From: Dasypus novemcinctus
Lineage: Eukaryota > Chordata > Mammalia > Cingulata > Dasypodidae
DNA: 64,000 nucleotides
Assembly (NCBI RefSeq): GCF_030445035.2
Contig: NC_080704.1
Location: forward strand, 24,718,499 to 24,782,498
Direction: 5' to 3'
Positions 11,226-59,660 of the stretch are shown here, in pieces. Made by a program: the position numbers and the translations under genes. Each line of letters starts with the position of its first letter. Positions within the stretch are counted from its first letter, which is position 1. The notes below the pieces were generated by a model. The model was not told the DNA's origin, ran no database searches, and was given only the letters and a program-made list of their open reading frames with translations.

Positions 11226-11570
11226 TTTTTTTTAACGCCCCCCCCCCTTGCTGCTTTTTGCGTGCTGTCTGCTCTCTGTCCATTCACTGTGCGTTCTTCT
11301 GTATCTGTATTTATTTTTATTTATTTCCCCTCCCCTATTTGCGGCTTGCTTGCTGTCTGCTCTCTGCATCCATCGCTGCACTCTTCTGCATTTTTTGCTT
11401 GTCTCCCTTTTCCTTGCATCACCCTGCTGAGCCGGCTCTCGGCGGCGTCTGCAGGCCAGCGCTCTCTGCAGCGTGCGGACGAGCCTGCCTTCACCTGGAG
11501 GCCCCGGCACGCGAGCCCAGGGCCTCCCATATGCTAGACAGGAGCCCAGCTGATGGAACCAAGCCTCTTC
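11226..11570 (-). repeat. Diverged DAS-II/III-type SINE
   Basis: Two GTCTGCTCTCTG-type blocks (11267 and 11354) and a terminal GGCCTCCCATATGCTAGACA to GGAACCAAGC head on the minus strand place it in the DAS dimer lineage. It is older than the DAS-III copies. Approximate flanking duplications are CATTGTTGCTTT and CATCGCTGCTTT. Confidence 0.7.
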
Positions 11571-11774
11571 CCATCGCTGCTTTAAAAAAAAAAAAAGTGT
11601 ATTTTGCAAACACCTCACTTGAGCTCCCTCCCCTCAGGCATTGACTCGAAGTTTGCCTCCAGTGGCAAAGTTCACTGATTAAAAATGTCTATACAGCTTT
11701 GCCTTATATGCTTGGTTTAGCTATAAGCTGCTTTTTGCCAAGGCAGTGGCACTGTTGGCTTCATACTGCAATCC

Positions 11775-11910
11775 TTTGCGGTTTAAAAAAATCCTGATGC
11801 CCATGATGAACCCCAGAGCCATGACATGGGCATCTGAGGGGGGATCCAGGCCTTAGTAGTTTTAAAGTTGCCCAGGTGATTTCAGTGTGCCAGTCGGGGG
11901 CGAAAAGCAC
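11775..11910 (+). repeat. MER5A-like hAT fragment
   Basis: AATCCTGATGCCCATGATGA, AGTTTTAAAGTTGCCCAGGT and GATTTCAGTGTGCCAGTCGG follow the MER5A order. Confidence 0.65.
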
Positions 11911-11962
11911 GGCGCCCAAGAGTCCAGGGCACCCTCTTTTAATCAAACATTTAAAGAGTGTT

Positions 11963-13521
11963 TGTATTAGTTTCCTAGAGCTGCCGGAACAAATTACCAC
12001 AAACTGGGTGGCTTAAAACAACAGAAGCTTATTCTCTCAGTTCTGGAGGCCAGAAGTCTGAAAACGTGTCAAGAGAAGAGCCTCGAGGGAAGAATCCTTC
12101 CTTTCCTCTTCTAGCTTCTGGGGGTGGCTGGAAAGCCGCCATGCGGTAGCTTATACTGGCATCGCTCCAGTCTTTGTCTCTGTGTTCACTTGGGAGGGTC
12201 CCCTCCTCCCCTTATAGGGACACCCATCATCTTGGATTTAGGGCCCACCCTAATTCTGTACGATCTCAACTAAAATAATTACATATGCAAAGACTTTTTT
12301 TTTTCTTTTCTCCAAATTACGTCACATTCTGAGACCTGGGTGAATGTGAATTTGGAGGGGGGGCACTATTCAACTTTTACAGTCTGCCCTCTGATCCCCC
12401 CAAATTCGCATTCATCTCATGTGCAAAATAGTCTCCCCATCCGAACATTCCCCCAAAGTCTTAACACCATCCAGCATCAACTCTAAATCCCAGATCGCAT
12501 CTGAATAACAGCTCAAAATGTCCCAAATCTCATCGTTTAAATCGTCGAGATCGAGTATGGGTGAGACTCTTGCTATGATCCAATCTGGGGCAAAATTCCT
12601 CTCCATCTGTGGACCTGTCAAACTAAGAAACCAGTTACCTGCTTCCAAAAACAATGGGGGCGGGGATAGATATTCCCATTCTAAAAGGGAGAAAGTGGGG
12701 TGAATATAGTGGTCACTGGTCAAAATCAAGATCGCAACTCAGCAGGGCAAATTCCATTAGGTTTCAAGGCCTGAGCGGACTCCTCCATGGCTTGATGCTC
12801 TGTTCATGTTTCTACCAACATTGTGTTCACGACAATATGTGTATTCCCTAAGATGACAGGGCTTCCTCTACAATGCTTCTCACCTCTTTCCTAGCCCTCA
12901 CCAGAATTGCCTTCACAGTCCGGATCTCCACCAGTCCTCTCTCCAAAGCAATCTTGGCTTTTTCTATCATGCCTCTCAAAATCATTCCAGCCTTTACCCC
13001 TACCCAATTCCAAAGCCACTGACACATTTCGAAGTCTTTGTTATAGCAGCACCCCTCTTCCCAGAACCAAAATCTGCATTTGTTTCCTCGAGCTGCCAGA
13101 ACAAATTGCCACAAGCTGGGTGGCCTCAAACAACAGAAATGTATTCTCTCCTGGTTCTGGAGGCCAGAAGTCCACAATCCAGGGGTTGAAAGGGTTTTAC
13201 CCCTCCAGACACTCTAGGGAAGGAGCCTTCCTAGCCTCTTCCAGCTTTTAGTGGCTCCAGCCATTCCTTGGCTTGTGGCATCACTCCCATCTCTGCCTCT
13301 GTCTCCACGTGGCTTTTCTCTCTTTTCCTTGTGTGACATGTATAAGGATACTTGCCATTGGATTTCGGGCCCATCTAGATGATGCAGGATCATCTCATTT
13401 CGAAATCCTTGATTTAATTACATCTGTAAAGACCTTTTTTTCCAAATAAGGTGACGTCCACAGGTGGCAGGGCTTAAGACATGGACATGCCTCTCTGGTC
13501 GCCACTATACCACCCATTACA
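11963..13521 (-). mobile_element. Fossil MaLR (ERVL-MaLR, MLT1-type) element with both LTRs
   Basis: Two similar LTRs (11963-12381 and 13075-13521), each starting TG and ending CA on the + strand, flank about 690 bp of internal sequence resembling antisense MaLR interior (ATAGCAGCACCCCTCTTCCC beside the right LTR). A perfect 5-bp duplication, GTGTT, borders the whole unit (11958-11962 and 13522-13526), the size expected for ERVL relatives. The interior is far shorter than a complete element. The LTRs are clearly diverged from each other, so the insertion is old (early placental or near it). Broken and non-coding. Confidence 0.85.
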
Positions 13522-13526
13522 GTGTT

Positions 13527-13964
13527 TAACTAGCGGGGGTGAGTCCTGCCATCATCTGAAAAATGGTGGGGGAGTGACGCAGGTATCTGAGGGCCATTCT
13601 AATCCTAACAGATAATGCCAGGGTTTTTAAAAGAGGGAGTGATTTCACCACAGCTACACACGTGGGGCAGGGAGGTGAAATGCCTCCATGGCCCCAGAGT
13701 GAACTGGAGAAAGCATGAAAAACAAAGCAGTAAAACAACAGGCCACTAAGCTTTGATGGCCAGTGTAGCTGCTAAGGGCTGCCACTCATGGTCGACCTCG
13801 TCTTCTCTTCATGAGGATTTGAGACAGCAGCATAATTGGTGGCCTCTCAGTTCTCATAGCCTGTGACCAGTGGACGCTTCCAGATAATACCCCTGTGTCC
13901 CCATTACCACACTGCCCTCACAGCCACCACCTTCGCCTTTCAGAAGGACACATTTCATTTGAGT
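13527..13964. other. Intergenic, no feature recognised
   Basis: Sequence between the MaLR element and an L1 fragment; no gene or nameable repeat was seen. Confidence 0.5.
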
Positions 13965-14587
13965 GTGTGTGTGTATGGTCATATAGATGTAAAACATGAA
14001 ATTTGCCATTTTAACCATTTAAGTGTGCAATTCAGTGGCATTCATTACATTCATGTTGTGCAACCATCCCTAGCAGCCAGTTCTAAAACTCATCACTCCA
14101 AACAGAAACTCCCCACCCATTAAGCAATAACTGCCCCTTCTTCCTCCTCCCCTGTGCCCAGTAACCTCTAATCTACTTTCTGTCTAGAATTTGCTTATTC
14201 TAGATATTTCATGTAAGTGGAATCATATGATAGTTGTCCTTTTGTGCCTGGCTTATTTCACTCAGCACAGTGTCTTCAAGGTTCATCCTTGTTGCAGCAT
14301 GTAGCAGGATCCCCGTCCTTGTTACAGCTGAACAATATTCTGTGCTATGGACAGACCATGTTCTGTTTATCCGTTATCTGTTGGTGGACACTTGGGTTGC
14401 TTTTACCTTCTGGCTATTGTGAATAATGCTGTTATCAATACTGGGGTACACATATCTGTTTGAGTCCCTGCTTTCAGTTCTTTTGTGTATATACCTAGAA
14501 GTGGAATTGCCAGGTCATATTGTAATTCTGTTTAACTTTTTAAGGAACCCCCAAACTCTTTTCCATTTTTGACTTCCTTCTTCCCAT
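13965..14587 (-). repeat. L1 3' end (ORF2 end and 3'UTR), antisense
   Basis: CCATTTTAACCATTTAAGTG, GCAATTCAGTGGCATTCATT and GGACACTTGGGTTGCTTTTA are the antisense L1MA/MB-type end. An 18-bp-scale match recurs at 58.0-58.9 kb. It is adjoined on the right by a DAS-II insertion. Confidence 0.85.
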
Positions 14588-14603
14588 TGAGGTAATTACT
14601 CTT

Positions 14604-15023
14604 TTTTTTTAAAGATCTATTTATTTATCCCCCCCCCCCCATATTGTCTGCTCTCTGTGTCCATTCACTGTGTGTTCTTCTGTTTGTGTGTGCTTGTATT
14701 CTCCTTAGGCGGCTTTGGGAACCGATCCTGGGACCTTCCAGAGTGGGAGAGAGGCGATTCTCTTGCACCCCCTCAGCTCCCTGATCTGCTGTGTCTCTTA
14801 TTATCTCTCTTTTGTGTCTCTTTCTGTTGCATCATCTTGCTGCTCCAGCTCTCTGCATGGGCCAGCACTCCTGCACAGGGCAACGCTCTGTGCAAGCCAG
14901 CACTCCATTCAGGCCAGCACTCCACGTGGGCCAGCTTGCCTTCACCAGGATGCCCTGGGCATCAAACCCTGGACCTCCTTTATGGTAGATGGGAACGCAA
15001 TTGCTTGAGCCACATCCACTTCC
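14604..15023 (-). mobile_element. DAS-II SINE with 16-bp target duplication
   Basis: A perfect duplication, TGAGGTAATTACTCTT, lies at 14588-14603 and 15024-15039. Read on the minus strand the head is GGAAGTGGATGTGGCTCAAG, distinct from DAS-III. A second tRNA-like motif (GGTCCCAGGATCGGTTCCC, minus strand, near 14720-14740) marks the dimeric structure. A run of 12 C lies at about 14629-14640. Confidence 0.88.
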
Positions 15024-15039
15024 TGAGGTAATTACTCTT

Positions 15040-17699
15040 GCTGACCGTGCAGGACAGAGTGGCTCTTCCTCTGAGTTTATAAAAACTTGATTGCAGATGT
15101 CCAACTTGGCCCAACTGCCAATAAGCAAGTGGGCCCATCTGAAAGTGAGTTTTGGATAATAGTAATACCTAACTCTGAGTAGCATTTTGCCAAGTGGGTC
15201 AACCGCATTTTTTTCACTCTATGCTTTTTCCTTATCCTATTGTGTATGTTGTCACTGCCCTTTGTCTGCACGCCACCAGGAACTCACCTGCAGTTGAACA
15301 GGCCAGGTCTACTTCTCCTTGCAGCCAGGGAGGGCACACACCTCAGGGACCCAGGGTCCATCTGAGTGAGACCTGTCCTAGACCAGGTGGTTTGGGGGAG
15401 GGCTCAAGGGAGCAGGGCTTTGCTCTGGATTGGATGCGGGCAGCAAGCGGGCTGATTCCGTGACTGGGTGTCTTCAGAAAGCTGATCTAGAAGGAGCCAA
15501 GATTAGAGTGAGGCCAATGCGGTGAGTGAAGCAGCAGCAGTGGCTTCTACTAGCCAGGCCTGGGGCTACCTGACCATTTTTGTGGTTTGGACAAGGTTCT
15601 CGTCCTGTCTGACTCTGGACATGATGACGGAGCGGTCTTGATTTTGTCATCCTGGTCCCATCCTGGTCACAGAGGGCCTGGTCTGATGTTGGTGTTCTGG
15701 GGACTTATTTAAATCCAGCAGGAGGGCACCCCAGCTCAGCGGCCAGAGGCCCGGCTGGCTCCCGGATGGCAGGGGCTGCTTTTCTCTTTCTCAGTCCTCC
15801 CTTTTGACCAAGGGCAGATGAAGCCAGGCCAAAAGGCCTTAATCCACGTAGTCACATTTTCACCACTGCTGAGATCTTGTTGATCAGGACACTGTTTAGA
15901 GAACATAGTTTCTGGTTGGACTAGATTAATTCCTTCCCGCTTCTTTTGTTGTGAGATGAGTTGCTGAATTCTCCGATGTAAGAATGGCTTTGGGGGAGCC
16001 CTTTAAGACTCTGCAGGACACATTTGTCTTCTGTGACACAAGCAATTACAAGAAATGAAATGATTATTAGTCCAGGGGTCTAGATAATAAAGCCCAGGCA
16101 ATGAGAACTGGCTCTAGAGCTCTTACTCGGTACCCCTTTGGAGGTGTTTAAAGAGGTCTTGGGACGTTTGGTTCCTGTCCCCGTCTTACCTTTACAGTCT
16201 TACCAGGATTGTGTCATTGGCAGGTAGGACATGCATTGGGAACATCCTTGCAATACCTCTGAAAATTCCCCCCACAATGTTGGTCCCATAGCATGGCTAA
16301 TTTAGCTCTGATGCTGTGCTAACCTCGTGAAGCCTTTTTGTTAAATTCCGTTTTTGTCATGGCTCTCCTATTAGTTAATGGCAAAGTGTCTCTAGTCTTT
16401 TTTTTCATCCTGGTTTATTTTATACCTCGCAAGAGGCAAGGGGCCCAAGCAGGAGTCAGTATCTTGGGTGAGCAGTGGCCACTGCCCGCGCTGTGGGACA
16501 CAAGCTGCTGAACAGGACCAACCACATAACTTGCCCCGTGAAAACTGGGGGCCCTTGTTCAAAATCCAGGAATTTCGAGACAGTGACAGCAGAACACTAA
16601 AGCTTCACGGGTTGACTGGCCCATGAGGCTGACTTGCTGCTGAGAGGCAGTGGAGAGACATCAGTGGAGAGGAATGAGAAGCTTGACTGTCCCTGCCACA
16701 TGAAGAGGACAACTCCCTTCCCAGTGACCTCACTCTAGATGAACATCAAAGGCTGAAGAAATAGCAGAGAAAGAAAGCAGGAGCTACAGACTGACCTTTA
16801 GAGACCACAGAATGAGACAGCCCAATAGCTAGCGAAATTAAGAACCTGGGACCTAGAGAAGAAAGGAAAAACATGCAGGGGCATAAACAGGTGGCCATGG
16901 ATAGGAAACAAATGCAGGCCCCCAAAAGGGGATCCCGTTCTTGACTGAGAACGTTCTATTGAAGAACACTTTGTGAACGCATTGCCGGGTTCTCCTCCAA
17001 ACAGAAAGGACTCAGCAAAACAGCCCCTGGGGACAACCTGTGGGGAGAGAGAGGAGCTTAATACTCAGTTTCCTCCTACTTTTGTGGAATTGGGTAAATT
17101 CACTGATCTAAACTTTGTCCAGGCTTAAGAGCAATTCCCGCGGAGCTTCCGAATGCTGGGAGAGGCACAAAAGATTGAGGGGTCGATGGAGGCGTTTGCC
17201 CCCTGATATTGTCAGCGTAACAAGTGTTTTGGTCCACAGACGCTTGTTATGTTCGCTCCTTCACCATCATCGTGTTGAACACCAGTCATAACTCCAATGT
17301 CAAAGCTAAGCCCACTGCGAAAGAGGTCCATTGCCACGACGCGTGGCATCGAGGCATGGAAATGGAGGGGTTCCTCCTGAGGAGCAACTCCAGAATCTGT
17401 AATTTCCCCAGTAAACATGAACAGCCGTGCTATCTCTCCTCTTACTTGCTCTTCCTCCATTCCCATGCCCTGAAAACGTAGCTAAGTTAAATGCCCAAGA
17501 GCTTTTTATTGGATCCTGCAAGGCAAAGCTGGCCTTTGCTGGTCATCATGGTAATCATCATCCTAATGAGTCTACCCGTAGCCTGTTAAGAGTTAAGGAA
17601 AAGGCAGGCAGTACTTTCAGACTACAAGGGTGGGTCCTAGCATTTTATTTCCTCCCCTCGGCCAGGAAATCAGAGGGGCCTTGGCTTGGGGAGCTGGCC
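15040..17699. other. Upstream flank of SMS, mostly unassigned
   Basis: There is no SINE younger than MIR age and no L1 in this 2.6 kb, in contrast to the repeat-dense sequence to the left. Nothing coding was recognised. A minus-strand frame at 17212-17466 (84 codons) is noted under findings. The repeat-poor stretch beside a promoter may hold regulatory sequence. Confidence 0.45.
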
Positions 17700-18074
17700 G
17701 GGGTGGGCCCCCCGGAAGTCGTGTCGCGCTGTTTAAACCCAAGGTGATCTAACGGATGGCGGGCGCGCCGGCCCGAGCGAGCGCGGGGCGCGGCCATTGG
17801 TGACGCAGGCGGGGGAGCGCGGCGCCCACGTTTCCACCATTAGCGAGGACTCACACCCTGCGCTCCAAGTTCGGGGCTGGAGGCGCTGCCCCGCTTCCTC
17901 CCTCCCGGAGGCGGGCCCGGCCCCGCCCCCGCAGCGCCCCGCCGCCCCGCCCACCTCCTGTCCTCGGCTCCCCGGGCGCCGCGCACTCCCCGCCGGCCGC
18001 AGCTTGACACGCCGCGCGGTCCCCAGTCTCCCGCGGCCGCCTCCCCCAGGCATGGCACAGGGCCTCGCCGCACC

Positions 18075-55129
<37,055 letters not shown>

Positions 55130-55362
55130 TGAAGTTTGTTTTTCCCTAAAAAATTCTCAATGAGAATTTTGTATTTTGAAATTTGAATGTATATTCTTGA
55201 AACTTATTTCTGTTAGGGATAGAATAGCCTAATCGAATTATGGTCTTTGAAGCACTAAGTTTGTAAATAGCTGATCTGTCATTCATGGGGAACTAATGAG
55301 GTCTTTGGTGTCCAGTACCATCGATGGTCCTGATCAACTTTGGCTGTAGTATGAGCTGCTGC

Positions 55363-55510
55363 CACCAGATGGAGACACAGACTGCACGATTGCTTTTTTG
55401 TTCTCTAGGAGATTTCTTTAAAAGCCTGTTGATAGCCTGGGCTCTGGCGGTGGCTCCTGCCTCCAGATGGAGACATATTGCAGTGTTCTCAGTTTCTAGG
55501 AGATTCTTAA
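55363..55510. repeat. Diverged tandem duplication
   Basis: CCAGATGGAGACA followed some 27-40 bp later by TCTAGGAGATT occurs twice, offset by about 91-98 bp, with similar bases between. It looks like an old local duplication. Confidence 0.55.
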
Positions 55511-56929
55511 TTTTAAAAGAAAGTTTGAAGGTTCTATTTCTTGGTATTTGAGAAAATATATATTTAGTATTAAAATCCTTAACAAAATCCTGGGAATGAC
55601 AGCAAGAGCAGCTGAATGATAATCTAGCCTCTCCGCAATCCAGTCTCTTCACTGAGTTCAAAAAACCCCTGATTGAGAAGCAAAATGTCAGCACTACTTG
55701 GGGAGTATTGTACCCTGTCCCTGTAATTTTCCCCTCCCCCTGCCCTTTAAAATAAAGCTTTAGTACATTTAAATGTCAAGAGCAGATAGGAGTCTTAACT
55801 CTGTTCCCCTGAGCTGAGGAAGCATTAGTAAACAGACCCTATCCTGGATATTTTGAGACCTGAGATTAATACATGCTCACAAGAGCTTAGCACCTTTGAG
55901 AGATCTTGAATCAGGTTCCAGCCTAATCGGTTTTTGTCCTCTTCTCTCCATGTAAGACACGCAGGCATGCAATGATTAATCCTGGACCCCGCACCTGGCG
56001 AAACTAGAGGGGAACAGACAGCTGTCAAGTTCAGTGAGCACAGAAGGATCCGTATTAACCAAGTGTCATAAAAGGATTTGGCAGGCCAAACTGGGGGTAG
56101 GGCGAAGGGACCACCCAGAGGAGGGACGCGAACTGAATCCTGAAGGTGCACTGGGCCCAAGAGACGGGCATTTCAAGAAGATAGGGTCAGGCTTGGGGGC
56201 AGGAGGAGTGTGCCACTCCGGTGACCACAAACTGTTGTGTGCAGGAGGAGCAGGGTGCCCTTTGCAGACTGAGGTCTCCGTTCTCCAGGGTGGGACATCT
56301 GTCCCTTCCCTTTTCAGAGAGAGATGATGATGGTGAGACTCCACTCTTTTTTTGTGGTGGTGGTGGTATTGTTTTTTGTGTTATAAAAAGTGATTTTTAC
56401 TCACCATTTTCCAGAAATCTGAGCGAATTCAAAACACTTGCTTTATTTAGTGAGTCCATCAGTCAGAAACAAGAAAGCTACTCTAGGTATTCTAAGTGGG
56501 AAGATACATATATTTTTACCTTTTTACACACTTTGAGGTATACAATTCAGTGGTGTTAATTACAGTCAAAGTGGAGAGAGTTTTAATATGGAAAATCAAA
56601 GGCATAAGCAATTCTTGAAAGGGTTGGGGTAATGGAGGTCAGGGAGGCAGCCACTGATGATCTGACATGATTTCTCCAGAACTCTCACAGAAGCTTTGTG
56701 AGTTCTGAATGTTCAGGAAATCACTGCAAGACTTAAGTGGGCCATTCAAAGAGCTCAGCAGGATGCTCCACAACTGAGTGGGGAGTAACGGGCTTCTTTT
56801 CTGCCTCCCAGATCTGTGCAAAAGCCTCTTACAGCAGATTAACCCAGAAGCCATTTGGGAAAAGGGATGCTGGGAAATGTGGTTTCAGACTTCTCAGCGG
56901 TGTGGTGAAGAGTAGCTCAGTCGTTGGGC

Positions 56930-57092
56930 AGCTTTTCCTAGAAATAACTTCGGCTTTGTGGGTCATACCGTTTCTGTTGTAACTACTCACCTCTACTGTT
57001 GTAGCAGGCAAGCAGCTGTAGACTACATAAATGGAATGGCCATATCCTTGTCCCAGTAAAACTTTATTTACAAAAGCAGATAACCAGCCATG
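56930..57092 (+). repeat. hAT-Charlie (MER1-group) fossil
   Basis: GGCTTTGTGGGTCATACCGT, AACTACTCACCTCTACTGTT and GTAAAACTTTATTTACAAAA follow the consensus seen in pieces at 27.4 and 59.1 kb. Confidence 0.8.
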
Positions 57093-57964
57093 GGCTGTCC
57101 CTTGAGAAATTGAGTTTATTTTAAATGTTCCCAAGAGCCTCATTCCCAATTCTTTTCAAATGGCGGATGATAGCAATTCCGCACCGCGGGATGCAATCAT
57201 AGTGGAAAAAAACATAAGTAAAGGTACCCGGCTTGTTGATGCTTAATAACCTTTACCGCTTTCATTCTCCCCTCAAGGTACAATTTTTGGAAAAGTTTGT
57301 AGTCACACATTTTTGTAAATTTACCACTGTCTCCCTTAATTTAAAAAAATAGTAAATGTAATGCATCTTCTTTCATAAAATGTAAAAACTACCAAAGAAC
57401 AAAGCAAAAATAATCTTGAATGGGTTAAATGAGCCATTTTGTGTTCTGTCCTAGATACTGTAATAAAAAGGTAAACAACAACAAACCCACAGAAAACCTC
57501 CTTCCATTTTCTCACGTTAAACATTCTTCAGTTTTGGCCCATTTCTTTTGGTCTTGATCTTTGCATAGAATTATTTTTAAAAATTCTGCATATCTGGAAT
57601 TGTCTTTTCTGTACTGTTTGCATACTCTTTTTTTTCCATTTATTTTGTGTGCTGCTTTTTTATGTATCAACCCATGACAGGCATTTTCAGTAGTTCCTTA
57701 TCTGCTTGTACAAGTCTTTTTTTGTTAGACCTCTGAATTGTTTCTTGTTTTAGATATGTAGCACTCTGTTAAAGACAAGTATACTTAAACATTTGAGTGT
57801 CATTGGTTGGGTATTTACCCAGTAACCCATTTTGGAAAATAACCCAAAATATGGATTATGGGGTCTGCTAGTTTTAAGGCTCTTGATGTGTGTTTTTGTA
57901 AGACAGGAAGGTCTGTTTTGTCACCTTTTTAAGAATTATGCTGCATTTTAATAATAAAAGAGTT

Positions 57965-58870
57965 ATTCTTTTTCAGTTAAAAAATTTTTTTGGTAACATA
58001 CCTACCGTAAAAGTTACCATTTTATTCATTTTTTTAATGTGTGTAATCCAGTGGCATTAATTAAATTTACAATGTCCATTAACCAATAGCTTCCAGATCC
58101 CCCCCCCCCCTTCCCAGCTCCTGGTCATTGCTGATCTACATTGCCTCTATGAATTTGCTTATTCTAGATATTTCACATAAGTGAAGTCATACAATATTTG
58201 TAATCTTTTTTTTTTTTTTTAGATTTATTTATTTATTTAATTCCCCCCTCCCCCGGTTGTCTGTTCTCTGTGTCTATTTGCTGCGTCTTGTTTCTTTGTC
58301 CGCTTCTGTTGTCGTCAGCTGCACGGGAAGTGTGGGCGGCGCCATTTCTGGGCAGGCTGCTCTTTCTTTCGCGCTGGGCGGCTCTCCTTACGGGTGCACT
58401 CCTTGCGCGTGGGGCTCCCCTACGCGGGGAACACCCCTGCGTGGCACGGCACTCCTTGCGCGCATCAGCGCTGCGCATGGGCCAGCTCCACATGGGTCAA
58501 GGAGGCCCGGGGTTTGAACCGCGGACCTCCCATGTGGTAGACGGACGCCCTAACCACTGGTCCAAGTCCGTTTCCCAATATTTGTAATCTTTTGTGCCTG
58601 CCTGATTACACAGCATAATGTTTTCAAGGTTTATCCAAGTCGTAGCATGTTGTCATAACCTCTTTCCTTTTTTATGGCTGAATAGTATTCCCTTGGATAG
58701 ATAGATCACATTAATTTATTCATTCATCTGTTGATGGACACTTGGGTTGTTTTCATCTTTGCTTATTGAAAATAATGCTGCCATGAGCATTGGTGTACAA
58801 GTATCTGTTTGAGTCCCTGTTTGCAATGTTTTTGGCTATATATCTGGGAGTGAAATTAACTGGGTTCTGA
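57965..58870 (-). repeat. L1 3' end, antisense, split by a DAS-III
   Basis: GTAAAAGTTACCATTTTATT, GAATTTGCTTATTCTAGATA, TTTATGGCTGAATAGTATTC and GGACACTTGGGTTGTTTTCA continue across the SINE at 58210-58575. Same L1 region as 13.97-14.59 kb. Confidence 0.85.
58210..58575 (-). mobile_element. DAS-III SINE, short (deleted) subtype, 18-bp target duplication
   Basis: A perfect duplication, CAATATTTGTAATCTTTT (58192-58209 and 58576-58593). Internal join GCACGGGAAGTGTGGGCGGC shows the same deletion as the inner copy at 6964-7323. The least diverged head in the window, so probably recent. Confidence 0.94.
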
Positions 58871-59114
58871 AATCTTGATTGGTGGTAAGATTTGCTTGTT
58901 TTGATTTATATCTTTTATATAGTGAGACAGAGAATTGAACTGACTTCCTGGCCATTTGAATTTCTTTTGTGAGTCCTGTTTTGTCTCTCCTTGCCTTTTT
59001 CCCATATTCTATTTGTGTATCAGTCTTAGTGACTGTTAAGAATTTTTAATTTTATTGGTTTCTTTATCCTGATATGTAGAAACTATTTTTTAATATGTTC
59101 TGGACTTTTTAAAG

Positions 59115-59660
59115 CTGGAGTCTACAAACTCCAGACCAAATATGGCCCGCTGCTTGTTTTTGTGAAGTTATATTGGCACACAGTCACACCCATTTATTTA
59201 TGTATCATTTCAGGCTGCTCTCTAGTGGCCACAACAGCAGAGGTGAATATAGGCACACCTTGTTTTTTTTTTTTTTTTTGGTGCTTTGCAGATACTACGT
59301 TGTTTTTGTTTTTAAACAAATAGAAGGTTTGTGGCACCCTGCATCAAGCAAGTCTAATGGCACCAGTTTTCCAATAGCATGTGCTTACTCCGTGTCTCTG
59401 GGTCACATTTTAATTAAGATATGCACATTTTTATTAGACATAATGCTATTGTACACTTAGCATTACTATAGTGTAGCATAAACATAACTTTTATGTGCAT
59501 CGCGAAACCAAAAACTCCATGCAGCTCGCTTTATTGCAGTACTTTATTGCGGTGGTCTGAAACTCAACCTGCAGTATTTCTGAGGGATTCCTGTAGTTGC
59601 AGTGGAGACTCTCTGGCTCACAAGCCTAAAATGTTTTCTCTCTGGCCCTTTATGCACCTT
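59115..59660 (-). repeat. hAT-Charlie (MER1-group) fossil split by a Tigger element
   Basis: The left part CCAAATATGGCCCGCTGCTT to CAGAGGTGAATA and the right part GTTGCAGTGGAGACTCTCTG to CTGGCCCTTTA join without loss in the family consensus order once the 59250-59593 insert is set aside. Confidence 0.85.
59250..59593 (+). mobile_element. Non-autonomous Tigger (TcMar-Tigger) DNA transposon
   Basis: The body follows a Tigger consensus: GCTTTGCAGATACTACGTTG, GAAGGTTTGTGGCACCCTGC, CATAACTTTTATGTGCATCG and CGCTTTATTGCAGTACTTTA. Imperfect terminal inverted repeats (TAGGCACACCTTG and, at the other end, GAGGGATTCCTG) are bordered by TA on each side (59248-59249 and 59594-59595), the mariner-type duplication. 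Confidence 0.88.

Noticed and set aside
1-17700. Exons of the neighbouring genes expected from human order (MBTPS2, PHEX)
   Set aside because: No frame resembles either protein; in human the distance from the MBTPS2 end to SMS exceeds this flank.
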